Below are positions 10,086 through 18,021 of a stretch of DNA of 64,000 nucleotides, piece by piece. The position numbers and the translations under genes are program-made. Location: positions 62,001-126,000 of the forward strand of contig SJCO01000015.1 in NCBI GenBank assembly GCA_005217565.1. The letters run 5' to 3'. The DNA is from Puteibacter caeruleilacunae (GTDB taxonomy: Bacteria > Bacteroidota > Bacteroidia > Bacteroidales > Prolixibacteraceae). A model generated the notes under the pieces. The model was not told the origin of the DNA. It did not search any database and saw only the letters and a program-made list of their open reading frames with translations. Position 1 is the first letter of the stretch; every line of letters starts with the position of its first letter.

Positions 10086-11390
10086 ATGACATTAACCAGA
10101 AGAAACTTTTGTAAAAGTTCCATGACCATGGCAGCAGGAGCAGGACTTGTATCAATGATACCGGGACAACTAAGTTGTTCAAATCCAAACAGTAAAGTAG
10201 TTGTGGCTTTGATTGGATGTAAAGGAATGGGATTTAGCAACCTTAACGCCTTCATGAATAATCCTGAAGTACAGGTTGCCGCACTATGTGATGTTGATGA
10301 AAACGTACTCAACAAAAGAGCTGCAGAAGTCGAAAAGAAAATGGGTAAAAAACCAGACCTATATAAAGACTTCCGACAAGTTATTGATCGTAAAGACATT
10401 GATGTTGTAATCATTGGAACACCTGACCACTGGCACTGTCTTCCTATGGTTTATGCTTGCCAGGCAGGCAAAGATGTATATGTAGAAAAACCAATGGGTA
10501 ACACTATTGGAGAATGTTACATAATGGAAAAAGCTGCAAAAAAATACAACAGTGTTGTACAGGTTGGACAATGGCAGCGAAGCGGAAAACACTGGCAAGA
10601 TGCAATTGATTTTGTTCATTCCGGTCAATTAGGAAAAATCAGAACAGTAAAAGCCTGGGCTTACATGTCATGGTTAAAGCCGACATATAAAGAGCCATGT
10701 GCTGCACCTGCAGGAGTAGACTATGATTTTTGGTTAGGACCTGCAGCAAAAAGAGATTTTAGTCCAAATCGCTTCCACTTTAACTTTAGATGGTGGTGGG
10801 ATTATGCAGGAGGTCTTATGACAGACTGGGGAGTACACTTGATTGACTTTGCTCTATACGGAATGAAGGCAAGCACACCTAACTCCATTATGGCTACAGG
10901 AGGTAATTATGCCATAGATCCTCGTGCAATGCAAACACCAGATACACAAACAACGATTTATCAATTCGATGATTTCATTCTACAATGGGAGCACGCAGTT
11001 GGAGTAGATCTAGGACCTTACAAACGAGGACACGGCGTTGCATTTATCGGTGAAAATGCAACATTAGTTGTAGATCGCGGAGGCTGGGAAGTGATTCTTG
11101 AGAAAGCAGGGAAAAAATCAGAAATGAAGGAAATCCCAAGAATTTCAGGAAAAGGAAGCCACGGAGAACACGTTCGCGATTTCCTTGATTGTGTAAAATC
11201 ACGCAAGCAACCAAAAGCCAATGTTACGATTGGAAAAGATGTCGCAGTAGTTGCACACATGGGTAACCTGGCCTACAGGACACAAACCATGCTACATTGG
11301 GACGACCAAGCAAAACGTTTCGACAATGAAGCAGCTAATAAATTGATTTATCCAACATATCGAACTCCATGGGAGTTATCAAAACTATAA
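10086..11390 (+). CDS. Tat-exported Gfo/Idh/MocA family oxidoreductase
   Basis: The 434-residue protein begins with a twin-arginine signal (RRNFCK, residues 5-10) and a hydrophobic segment ending in a possible lipobox (GQLSCS). The Rossmann motif is VALIGCKGMGF (about 41-51), and the catalytic-lysine motif of the family is YVEKPMG (about 133-139). The central 'FRWWWDYAGGLMTDWGVHLID' type segment is typical of exported Bacteroidota members. It is the second periplasmic dehydrogenase of the locus. Two such enzymes may act on different sugar units or one may oxidise and the other reduce. It is followed after 3 nt by the DUF1080 gene, a tight operon link. Confidence 0.88.
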   Translation: MTLTRRNFCKSSMTMAAGAGLVSMIPGQLSCSNPNSKVVVALIGCKGMGFSNLNAFMNNPEVQVAALCDVDENVLNKRAAEVEKKMGKKPDLYKDFRQVIDRKDIDVVIIGTPDHWHCLPMVYACQAGKDVYVEKPMGNTIGECYIMEKAAKKYNSVVQVGQWQRSGKHWQDAIDFVHSGQLGKIRTVKAWAYMSWLKPTYKEPCAAPAGVDYDFWLGPAAKRDFSPNRFHFNFRWWWDYAGGLMTDWGVHLIDFALYGMKASTPNSIMATGGNYAIDPRAMQTPDTQTTIYQFDDFILQWEHAVGVDLGPYKRGHGVAFIGENATLVVDRGGWEVILEKAGKKSEMKEIPRISGKGSHGEHVRDFLDCVKSRKQPKANVTIGKDVAVVAHMGNLAYRTQTMLHWDDQAKRFDNEAANKLIYPTYRTPWELSKL

Positions 11391-11393
11391 ACA

Positions 11394-12128
11394 ATGAAAG
11401 CATTACAATTAGCAACAATAGCCTTATTCATGGCAGTATCTGCCTTTGCGCAGAAACCTCAAGACACAGAAGACTGGTCAAGACAGCCAAGTGCAATTAC
11501 TCCAGTAACCAAAGGACATGCACCATCTGATGCTATTATCCTTTATTCTGGAAAAAAAGACATCGACAATTGGGTAGGGAAAAATGGTAAGATTGAATGG
11601 TCAACCAAAGGTAAAGCACTAGAGGTGAAGGCCAAAACCGGGATGATTTCAACCAAGCAAGGTTTTGGCGACATGCAACTTCATATTGAATGGAGATCAC
11701 CTAAGAAAGTGGTGAGTGAAGGCCAAGGACGTGGAAACAGTGGAGTATTCCTAATGGGGAAATATGAAATTCAAGTATTGGATTCATATCATAACAAGAC
11801 TTACTATAACGGACAGGCCGGAAGCGTGTACAAGCAGCATATCCCATTGGTAAATGCTTGTAGAAAACCAGGAAAATGGCAGACTTATGATATTTTCTTT
11901 ACTGCTCCAAAATTTAATGCTGACAAATCGCTAAAATCGCCAGCATACGTAACAGTTATTCATAATGGAGTACTTATTCAGAACCATGTTGAGCTACAAG
12001 GTCCAACTGAATATATTGGAAAACCTTCATATAAATATCACGAGGCCAAATTACCAATAAAATTGCAGGATCATGGTAATCCTGTTGCTTACAGAAACAT
12101 TTGGGTTAGAGAATTATCCGATCTATAA
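11394..12128 (+). CDS. DUF1080 / 3-keto-disaccharide hydrolase family, periplasmic
   Basis: The 244-residue protein has a signal peptide with a cleavage site after AFA (residue 19) and a concanavalin-like beta-sandwich typical of the DUF1080 (3-keto-disaccharide hydrolase) family. Visible family features are the 'IILYSGKKDIDNW' strand near residue 50, 'QLHIEWRSP' near 95, 'GNSGVFLMGKYEIQVLDSY' near 115, 'YKQHIPLVNACRKPGKWQTYDI' near 145 and 'VIHNGVLIQNHVEL' near 190. Known members cleave the glycosidic bond of sugars oxidised at C3. The tight link to two exported oxidoreductases supports that role; the substrate cannot be read from sequence. A terminator follows at 12166. Confidence 0.88.
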   Translation: MKALQLATIALFMAVSAFAQKPQDTEDWSRQPSAITPVTKGHAPSDAIILYSGKKDIDNWVGKNGKIEWSTKGKALEVKAKTGMISTKQGFGDMQLHIEWRSPKKVVSEGQGRGNSGVFLMGKYEIQVLDSYHNKTYYNGQAGSVYKQHIPLVNACRKPGKWQTYDIFFTAPKFNADKSLKSPAYVTVIHNGVLIQNHVELQGPTEYIGKPSYKYHEAKLPIKLQDHGNPVAYRNIWVRELSDL

Positions 12129-12165
12129 TAATTATTTAGGAGACAACACCTCCTATCATTCCTTG

Positions 12166-12196
12166 ACCATGCCTGCGTTCTGCAGGCATGGTTTTA
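12166..12196 (+). terminator. Rho-independent terminator after the DUF1080 gene
   Basis: CCATGCCTGC (12167-12176) pairs with GCAGGCATGG (12182-12191) around a 5-nt loop and is followed by TTTT (12192-12195). It ends or attenuates the first half of the sugar operon, so the isomerase genes at 12309 may be transcribed separately or by read-through. Confidence 0.8.
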
Positions 12197-12308
12197 AAAT
12201 AGATGAATACTTTTCATGCTTTCATCATAAATTTAACCAGATTATTTCACTGAATCTTTTAACTTTATTGCTTTACATTATTTATTAACCAATAACCACT
12301 TTTTTATT

Positions 12309-13157
12309 ATGAATAGATTAAAATTAATTGCCATTCTCTGGCTATGCTTTTTGGGTGTAATTACCGGCGCCCAGGCAAAAGGAAAAAGAGTTTGTGCAAA
12401 AAAAGACTGGAAACTAGCTGTTCAAACTTGGTCATTCAACCGATTCACCTTTGCGGAAGCATTGGATAAAGCAAATGAAGTTGGAGTGAAGTATATTGAG
12501 GCATATCCTGGTCAAAAAATTGGAGCTGGAATTGAGGGTACAACTCACTATTCAATGGACGAAGCTACCCAGAAAAAAGTTCTAAAACTCATTAAAGACA
12601 AAGGAATTACTTTGATTAACTACGGGGTAGCAACATGTAACTCTGCTGAAGAATGGGAAAAACTATTCAAGTTCGCCAAAAATATGGGAATCAAAACCAT
12701 TACCTCAGAACCAAAATTTGAGGATATGGAATTGGTTGATCAGCTAGCGAACAAGTACAAAGTTAACCTTGCAATTCACAATCACCCTAAAGCTACTCGT
12801 TATTGGCATCCCGACATTGTTCTAAAGTCATTAAAAGGTAGAAGCGAGCGTATCGGTGCATGCTGCGACAATGGACACTGGATGCGATCAGCTATAGATC
12901 CAATTGATGGATACGAGAAAATGAAAGGACATATTATCAGTCTTCATTTTAAAGACATGAATGAATTTGATAATTTGAAAGCACACACAGTTCCTTTTGG
13001 TACTGGAAAGCACAACATCCAAAAAACACTTCAGAAACTTAAAGAAATAGGCTTCAAAGGTGTGTTTACAATTGAATATGAACACAATTGGGAAAATTCA
13101 GTTCCAGAGATAAAGCAGTCTGTTGAATTCTGGAACAAAGCAATTTCTAAATTATAG
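12309..13157 (+). CDS. Secreted sugar phosphate isomerase/epimerase-like TIM barrel
   Basis: The 282-residue protein has a signal peptide with a cleavage site after AQA (residue 23), so it should act in the periplasm. The rest is a single AP-endonuclease-2/xylose-isomerase-type TIM barrel: 'LAVQTWSFNRFTFAEALDKANEVGVKYIEAY'-type start, metal-ligand candidates in 'LAIHNHPK' (about 155-162), 'ACCDNGHW' (about 180-187), 'SLHFKDM' (about 213-219) and a terminal 'TIEYEHNW'. In related Bacteroidota loci such proteins are isomerase- or lyase-like enzymes on keto sugars; a free sugar substrate is likely since phosphorylated sugars are rare in the periplasm. It is 28 nt upstream of a cytoplasmic paralogue. 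Confidence 0.82.
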   Translation: MNRLKLIAILWLCFLGVITGAQAKGKRVCAKKDWKLAVQTWSFNRFTFAEALDKANEVGVKYIEAYPGQKIGAGIEGTTHYSMDEATQKKVLKLIKDKGITLINYGVATCNSAEEWEKLFKFAKNMGIKTITSEPKFEDMELVDQLANKYKVNLAIHNHPKATRYWHPDIVLKSLKGRSERIGACCDNGHWMRSAIDPIDGYEKMKGHIISLHFKDMNEFDNLKAHTVPFGTGKHNIQKTLQKLKEIGFKGVFTIEYEHNWENSVPEIKQSVEFWNKAISKL

Positions 13158-13184
13158 AATCCATAATCATATTAGATTAGAATT

Positions 13185-14186
13185 ATGAGTAGACCAGTAA
13201 CATTATTCACAGGACAGTGGGCAGATCTTCCATTTGAGGTGATGTGTCAAAAAGCGAAAGAATTTGGCTACGATGGATTAGAATTAGCTTGTTGGGGAGA
13301 CCATTTTGAAGTTGAAAAAGCTGATGAAACCTATTGTAAAGCCAAACTTGAAACATTAGCCAAATACGGACTTAAAGTATTTGCAATTTCTAATCACCTT
13401 GTTGGGCAAGCCGTTTGTGACAACATCGACAGTCGTCATGAAAGCATTCTTCCTCCACGTATTTATGGAGATGGAGATCCAGAAGCTGTACGCCAACGTG
13501 CTGCACAGGAAATGATTGACACAGCTAAAGCGGCTAAAATCCTTGGTGTTGATACCGTTAATGGATTTACTGGCAGCTCAATCTGGCATCTATTATATTC
13601 ATTCCCACCGGTAAGTCCTGATCAAATCAACAATGGATTCAAAGACTTTGCTGATCGCTGGAAACCTATTCTGGATGAATATCAAAAACTAGGAATTAAG
13701 TTTGCATTAGAGGTACATCCCACTGAAATTGCATTCGACATTGCATCTACAGAAAGAGCCTTAGACGCGATTGACAATCATCCTGCTTTTGGATTTAACT
13801 ATGATCCTAGTCACCTTGGCTACCAAGGAGTAGATTACGTTGAATTTATCTATAGATTCAGTGAAAGAATTTTCCATGTACACATGAAAGATGTAGGCTG
13901 GTCTTCCGTTCCTGTAGAAGCTGGAGTATTTGGAGGACATACCGATTTTGGTGACAGAAGAAGGTTTTGGGATTTTAGAAGTCTCGGCCGAGGAAATATT
14001 CAATTTGAAGAGATTATGCGCGCCTTGAACCGTATTCAATACAACGGTCCTCTTTCTGTTGAGTGGGAAGATAGCGGCATGGATCGCGAACATGGAGCAA
14101 AAGAAGCTTGTGATTTTGTTCGTAAAGTTGATTTTCCTGCTTCTGCACAGGCATTCGACTCTGTATTTGACAAGGAGAATCAATAA
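13185..14186 (+). CDS. Sugar phosphate isomerase/epimerase family protein (cytoplasmic)
   Basis: The 333-residue protein has no signal peptide and is a xylose-isomerase-like TIM barrel. Metal-binding candidates follow the usual order: E in 'FALEVHPTE' (about 172-180), D/H in '[12 protein letters not shown]' (about 204-215), H in 'IFHVHMKDV' (about 227-235) and E in '[10 protein letters not shown]' (about 284-293). It probably isomerises or epimerises the monosaccharide brought in by the downstream MFS transporter. The gene is followed by a long-range inverted repeat (14211-14265) and then by the first copy of the repeated leader element. Confidence 0.85.
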   Translation: MSRPVTLFTGQWADLPFEVMCQKAKEFGYDGLELACWGDHFEVEKADETYCKAKLETLAKYGLKVFAISNHLVGQAVCDNIDSRHESILPPRIYGDGDPEAVRQRAAQEMIDTAKAAKILGVDTVNGFTGSSIWHLLYSFPPVSPDQINNGFKDFADRWKPILDEYQKLGIKFALEVHPTEIAFDIASTERALDAIDNHPAFGFNYDPSHLGYQGVDYVEFIYRFSERIFHVHMKDVGWSSVPVEAGVFGGHTDFGDRRRFWDFRSLGRGNIQFEEIMRALNRIQYNGPLSVEWEDSGMDREHGAKEACDFVRKVDFPASAQAFDSVFDKENQ

Positions 14187-14210
14187 AATTTTTGTGATCG
14201 AATCATGACC

Positions 14211-14265
14211 ATAGAACCGGGAATCAATTTTGCTTTTATGAGTTCAAATTAAAGCCTGGTTCTAT
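14211..14265 (+). repeat. Inverted repeat downstream of the cytoplasmic isomerase gene
   Basis: ATAGAACCGGG (14211-14221) pairs with CCTGGTTCTAT (14255-14265), 11 positions with one G-T pair, around a 33-nt A/T-rich loop. It may end the upstream transcript or be part of the leader of the MFS gene; there is no long T-run after it. Confidence 0.45.
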
Positions 14266-14300
14266 TAATTGATGAGTCTTCGAATTAAAATCAATAGAAC

Positions 14301-14425
14301 AGATGAAACGAACATAACTTTTTATCATCCCATACTACACTCTCAAGTGGATGGTTGAAATCTATGTAAGTTCCTGAATGTATTAAATATTTTTAATCAT
14401 TCAGTTATCAATAAAATTTAAACAG
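14301..14425 (+). promoter_or_regulatory. Repeated leader element, copy A (before the MFS transporter)
   Basis: First of three related elements ending exactly at a start codon. It opens with a four-codon ORF, ATG AAA CGA ACA TAA (14303-14317). Hairpin 1 pairs ATCATCC (14324-14330) with GGATGGT (14349-14355). Hairpin 2 pairs CTGAATG (14374-14380) with CATTCAG (14398-14404) and continues inward as ATTAAA/TTTAAT. Between them is the shared block 'TATGTAAGTTCCTGAATGT'. The end, ATTTAAACAG, abuts the ATG at 14426. I infer a cis-acting RNA. Confidence 0.6.
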
Positions 14426-15769
14426 ATGAATCAAAATTATAATAAGGCACGACTATTTGTTGCAAGTTGCCTGGCATTGTTAGTTACATCGTTAACTTTT
14501 GCAATGCGCGCTAAAATTGAAGAAGTTTTTGGTAGCCCTATAGCAAGTGGTGGTTTTGGGCTTTCTAAAGAAGAAATTGGCTGGGCTTTTGGTCCGGCAT
14601 TTTGGGGTTTTACTGCAGCCATGATTCTTGGTGGATTAATTATTGACATTGTTAAAACCAAGAACATTGTACGCTCTGCATTTTTCTTTCATTTAATCGG
14701 TGCAATTACTCTTTTATTTGCCAATAGCAAAGGCACACTATTTCTAGCCAATGTTTTCATTGGTTTCGGAAATGGATGCGTGGAAGCGGCCTTAAATCCG
14801 TTAATTGCAACAATTTTCCCTAACCAAAAAACAAAAATGTTGAATCGTTTCCATGTTTGGTTCCCAGGGGGTATTGTAATTGGAGGTATTTTAGCTTGGT
14901 TAATGATGGACCAAATGCAACTGAGTTGGCAAATTTATGTTGCGATGCTTTTCATTCCATTGGCAATCTATGGATTCTTGTTCTTCGGACAAAATATTCC
15001 TGAAACAGAACGAGTACTTAGTGGTGTTTCGTACAAGGATATGATTAAAGCAACTGGAGCTCCTGTGGTACTAATGATCGCGACAATATTCATGTTTATT
15101 ATTGCAAATGGAATATTTGAACTTCCAGCATCATGGATGTATCTTGCCGCTATCGGAGTCTTATTTATTGGATCAATTATTGAAGGTAAATTCATCAAGA
15201 AAGCAGCATTAATTTTCCCAATCATGTTCTTCTTTATGCTATTAACAGCAGCCACTGAGTTAGTTACAACTCAATGGATGAATGCTCTTTTGGGAGATGC
15301 AGGTATTAATCCAATGCTAATTCTAGTGGTTATTACAGGACTAATGGCAGTTGGTCGATTCTTTGCCGGAGGATTAGTTCACCGTTTCAATCCTTCTGGA
15401 GTATTGCTAATTTCAGCTGTATTCTCAACAATCGGACTTTATGCTATGAGTATAGCGCAGGGAGCAACAATGACAATGGTTGCAGCCATCATATTTGCGA
15501 TTGGCGTATGTTATTTCTGGCCTACAATGATCGGATTTGTATCAGAGTATATTCCTGAAAGTGGTGCACTTGGAATGTCTGTTGTTGGTGGTGCCGGTAT
15601 GGTATCGGTAGCAATGTTCTTACCATTAATGGGTAAAATTATGGATACAGAAGGAACGCAAGTAGCCATGCAAAACCTTGGAATTCTTCCAGCACTGTTG
15701 ATTGTAGGCTTCGGAGCTCTATTCTTTGTATACAAGAACAGAAAACCAGTTGAATTATCTGGAAAATAA
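14426..15769 (+). CDS. MFS family transporter (sugar)
   Basis: The 447-residue protein is made of about 12 hydrophobic segments with no signal sequence. An MFS-like loop after the third helix and the second-half loop 'GRFFAGGLVHRFNPSG' (about 312-327) mark the two halves of a major facilitator. Glycine-rich helices 'FGNGCVEAALNPLIATIFP' and 'GGAGMVSVAMFLPLMG' are like those of the FHS/sugar-permease group. Placed between the isomerase and a cytoplasmic oxidoreductase, it most likely imports the product of periplasmic glycoside cleavage. Copy A of the leader element ends at its ATG, so expression is probably tuned at the RNA level. Confidence 0.88.
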   Translation: MNQNYNKARLFVASCLALLVTSLTFAMRAKIEEVFGSPIASGGFGLSKEEIGWAFGPAFWGFTAAMILGGLIIDIVKTKNIVRSAFFFHLIGAITLLFANSKGTLFLANVFIGFGNGCVEAALNPLIATIFPNQKTKMLNRFHVWFPGGIVIGGILAWLMMDQMQLSWQIYVAMLFIPLAIYGFLFFGQNIPETERVLSGVSYKDMIKATGAPVVLMIATIFMFIIANGIFELPASWMYLAAIGVLFIGSIIEGKFIKKAALIFPIMFFFMLLTAATELVTTQWMNALLGDAGINPMLILVVITGLMAVGRFFAGGLVHRFNPSGVLLISAVFSTIGLYAMSIAQGATMTMVAAIIFAIGVCYFWPTMIGFVSEYIPESGALGMSVVGGAGMVSVAMFLPLMGKIMDTEGTQVAMQNLGILPALLIVGFGALFFVYKNRKPVELSGK

Positions 15770-15786
15770 CCAACAAAAATTTTAAA

Positions 15787-15910
15787 CAGATGAAACGAAC
15801 ATGAATTTTCATTATCCGAAAATACACACACGCGGATGATTAAAATTTATGTGAGTTCCTGAATGTCCTCTACTTTTTTGAACATTCAGAAATCAAAAAA
15901 TTTTAAACAG
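15787..15910 (+). promoter_or_regulatory. Repeated leader element, copy B (before the cytoplasmic oxidoreductase)
   Basis: Second copy. Mini-ORF ATG AAA CGA ACA TGA at 15790-15804. Hairpin 1 pairs ATTATCC (15811-15817) with GGATGAT (15834-15840), with one G-T pair. Hairpin 2 pairs CTGAATGT (15859-15866) with ACATTCAG (15882-15889), 8 perfect bp. The 21 nt running through the mini-ORF start (15775-15795) are repeated exactly at the true gene start (15896-15916). The element sits only 17 nt after the MFS stop codon, inside a likely operon, which favours action in RNA rather than as a promoter. Confidence 0.62.
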
Positions 15911-17044
15911 ATGAAAAAGATAAGACTTGGAATGATGGGTGGTGGTATTGGCGCTTTTATTGGCGATGCTCACCGTCGTGCTTCTAGAATAACAAATGAC
16001 TATGATCTTGTTGGTGGTGTGTTTGATGTTGATTACGACAAAGCATTAGAGTTCGCACAACAACAAAATATCGATAGCAACAGAACATATGCTACTATTG
16101 ATGATTTTATCAATGGAGAATTAGCTCTTCCTGAAGAAGAAAGAATCCAGGCAGTTTCGATAGTTACTCCAAACTTTTTACACTACAGTTTTGCAAAGAA
16201 ACTATTGGAGAACAATTTCCATGTCATTTGTGAAAAACCGATGACTACAACTGTTGAAGAAGCTGAAGACCTTGAAAGAATAGTAAAAGAATCAAATCTG
16301 ACCTTTTGTTTGACTCATACGTATACTGGATATCCAATGATTCGTCAAATGAAAGAACTTATCAAAGAAGGAGTTTTAGGTGACATTCAGCGTGTGGACG
16401 CGCAGTACTATCAAGGATGGATTAACTCCATCATTCATGGTACAGACTCAAGAATTACAGGTATCTGGCGCCTAGATCCAAAACATGCAGGAATTAGTAG
16501 TTGTATGGGGGATATTGGAGTACATGCCTTCAACCTAATTGAGTATACAACCGGACTTAAAGTGCAAGAGGTATTGTCTGACCTTAGTAGTGTAAAGGAA
16601 GATGTACAACTGGATCTTGACGGAACCGTTCTTCTTCGCTTCAACGATAAGCTAAAAGGCGTAATCCGCGCCAGTCAGGTTGCCGCGGGAGAAGAAAATA
16701 ACCTAAGCATTGGTGTTTATGGATCAAAAGCAAGTTTGAAGTGGGAACAGGAAAATCCTAACTTCCTATATCTTATTAGCGATTCAGAACCAACAAAAGT
16801 TTACAAACCTGCACATGGATATAATAGTACATTTGCAGAAGAAAGTCACGTAATGCCTTCGGGACACCCTGAAGGAATTTACGAAGCATTTGGAAACCTT
16901 TATAAAGGAGCTGCGAAAGCTATCCGTTCTCAGGATCTTCACGATGGTGAATTCCCAACAGTTACAGATGGTGTTCGCGGGATGAAATTCATTTATTCTG
17001 TAGTTGAATCAAATGCAAAAGGTAACACTTGGACTAAAATTTAA
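15911..17044 (+). CDS. Gfo/Idh/MocA family oxidoreductase (cytoplasmic)
   Basis: I start this gene at the ATG at 15911 (377 residues), giving the usual compact N-terminus MKKIRLGMMGGGIGAFIG; an in-frame ATG at 15863 would add 16 residues translated from the hairpin of the leader element. The Rossmann glycine motif is at residues about 9-15 and the catalytic-lysine motif CEKPMTTT is near residue 110. There is no Tat signal, unlike the two upstream paralogues. It is the cytoplasmic NAD(P)-dependent partner, probably reducing the imported keto sugar or oxidising a downstream intermediate. A strong terminator follows at 17055. Confidence 0.88.
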   Translation: MKKIRLGMMGGGIGAFIGDAHRRASRITNDYDLVGGVFDVDYDKALEFAQQQNIDSNRTYATIDDFINGELALPEEERIQAVSIVTPNFLHYSFAKKLLENNFHVICEKPMTTTVEEAEDLERIVKESNLTFCLTHTYTGYPMIRQMKELIKEGVLGDIQRVDAQYYQGWINSIIHGTDSRITGIWRLDPKHAGISSCMGDIGVHAFNLIEYTTGLKVQEVLSDLSSVKEDVQLDLDGTVLLRFNDKLKGVIRASQVAAGEENNLSIGVYGSKASLKWEQENPNFLYLISDSEPTKVYKPAHGYNSTFAEESHVMPSGHPEGIYEAFGNLYKGAAKAIRSQDLHDGEFPTVTDGVRGMKFIYSVVESNAKGNTWTKI

Positions 17045-17054
17045 GTAGCATATA

Positions 17055-17087
17055 TCCAGAGGGAATTCAATTTTCCCTCTGGATTTT
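17055..17087 (+). terminator. Terminator of the sugar locus, 13 nt before the GT2 start
   Basis: TCCAGAGGGAA (17055-17065) pairs perfectly with TTCCCTCTGGA (17073-17083) around a 7-nt loop, followed by TTTT (17084-17087). The next start codon is at 17100, so this hairpin could also act as an attenuator for the glycosyltransferase genes. Confidence 0.82.
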
Positions 17088-17099
17088 AATTGGCGTAAA

Positions 17100-18008
17100 A
17101 TGATATCACTGGTAGTACCCATATTTAATGAAGAAGATTTAATCGACGAATTACTTCGCCGGGTAGTAAACGCATTGGAGCAAACAAATGTTCCCTTTGA
17201 GGTTATTACTGTAGACGATGGTAGCAAGGATACCAGTCTGAACAAACTTCTTCAATGGCATCAGAATGATAGGCGCATTAAGGTATTGACGCTTTCACGC
17301 AACTTTGGACATCAAGCAGCATACACTGCAGGGATTGATTATGCTGAAGGCGATTATATAGCAATGATGGATGGAGATTTACAAGATCCACCTGAGTTAC
17401 TACCTCAAATGTATAACATGCTTTGTTCTGGTGAATATGATATCATTTGTGGCTTAAGAACAGATCGCAAAGAAACTGGTATTCGCAAACTTTTAATCAA
17501 GGGATTCCACAGGGTATTCAGAACTGGATCTGGTTCTGTTGCCAATACTGGTAATTTTTCAATGCTAAATAAAAAAGCGACTGACGCTTTTCGTGATCTT
17601 AAGGAGAAAACCAGATATTTACCAGGGCTCCGTAATTTCATTGGTTTCAAACAAGGTAATATTGAATATGAACGCGATGAACGTTGGGCTGGGACTCCCA
17701 AGATGAGCATCTTTAAATTATTCACACTTGCCGCCGATGCAATTTTCTCATTCTCAAAATTTCCAATTAAGTTCTGTCTATACATTGGACTTTTGGGTAT
17801 TATCATATCCTTTGCTGCAGGACTTTATATTCTTTTTTCCAAGCTCCTCGGATTGGCTCCATTGGGTTGGTCATCCACTATGACCAGCATATTCTTCCTA
17901 GGTTCAATTCAATTAACATTCCTTGGAGTGTTAGGCGAATATGTATTTCGTATTTATAAAGAATCACAAAACCGCCCCATTTACATTATAAAAGATTTTT
18001 ATTCATAA
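17100..18008 (+). CDS. Glycosyltransferase family 2, polyprenyl-phosphate type (GtrB/DPM1-like)
   Basis: The 302-residue protein has a GT2 domain with the expected motifs: 'VVPIFNEED' (about 4-12), 'VDDGS' (about 39-43), 'SRNFGHQAAYTAG' (about 64-76), a DxD-type 'DGDLQDPP' (about 89-96) and 'RWAGTPKMS' near 195-203. Two C-terminal transmembrane helices (about 225-250 and 260-285) are typical of enzymes that load a sugar onto undecaprenyl phosphate at the inner face of the membrane. The next gene, a GT-C type membrane enzyme, is the natural user of such a lipid-linked donor. The start follows a terminator by 13 nt and no promoter is evident. Confidence 0.87.
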   Translation: MISLVVPIFNEEDLIDELLRRVVNALEQTNVPFEVITVDDGSKDTSLNKLLQWHQNDRRIKVLTLSRNFGHQAAYTAGIDYAEGDYIAMMDGDLQDPPELLPQMYNMLCSGEYDIICGLRTDRKETGIRKLLIKGFHRVFRTGSGSVANTGNFSMLNKKATDAFRDLKEKTRYLPGLRNFIGFKQGNIEYERDERWAGTPKMSIFKLFTLAADAIFSFSKFPIKFCLYIGLLGIIISFAAGLYILFSKLLGLAPLGWSSTMTSIFFLGSIQLTFLGVLGEYVFRIYKESQNRPIYIIKDFYS

Positions 18009-18021
18009 TTGACAGTAATTT

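Noticed and set aside
15863-15910. N-terminal extension of the cytoplasmic oxidoreductase
   Set aside because: The extra codons are the second hairpin of the repeated leader element; MKKIRLGMMGGG at 15911 is the normal family start.
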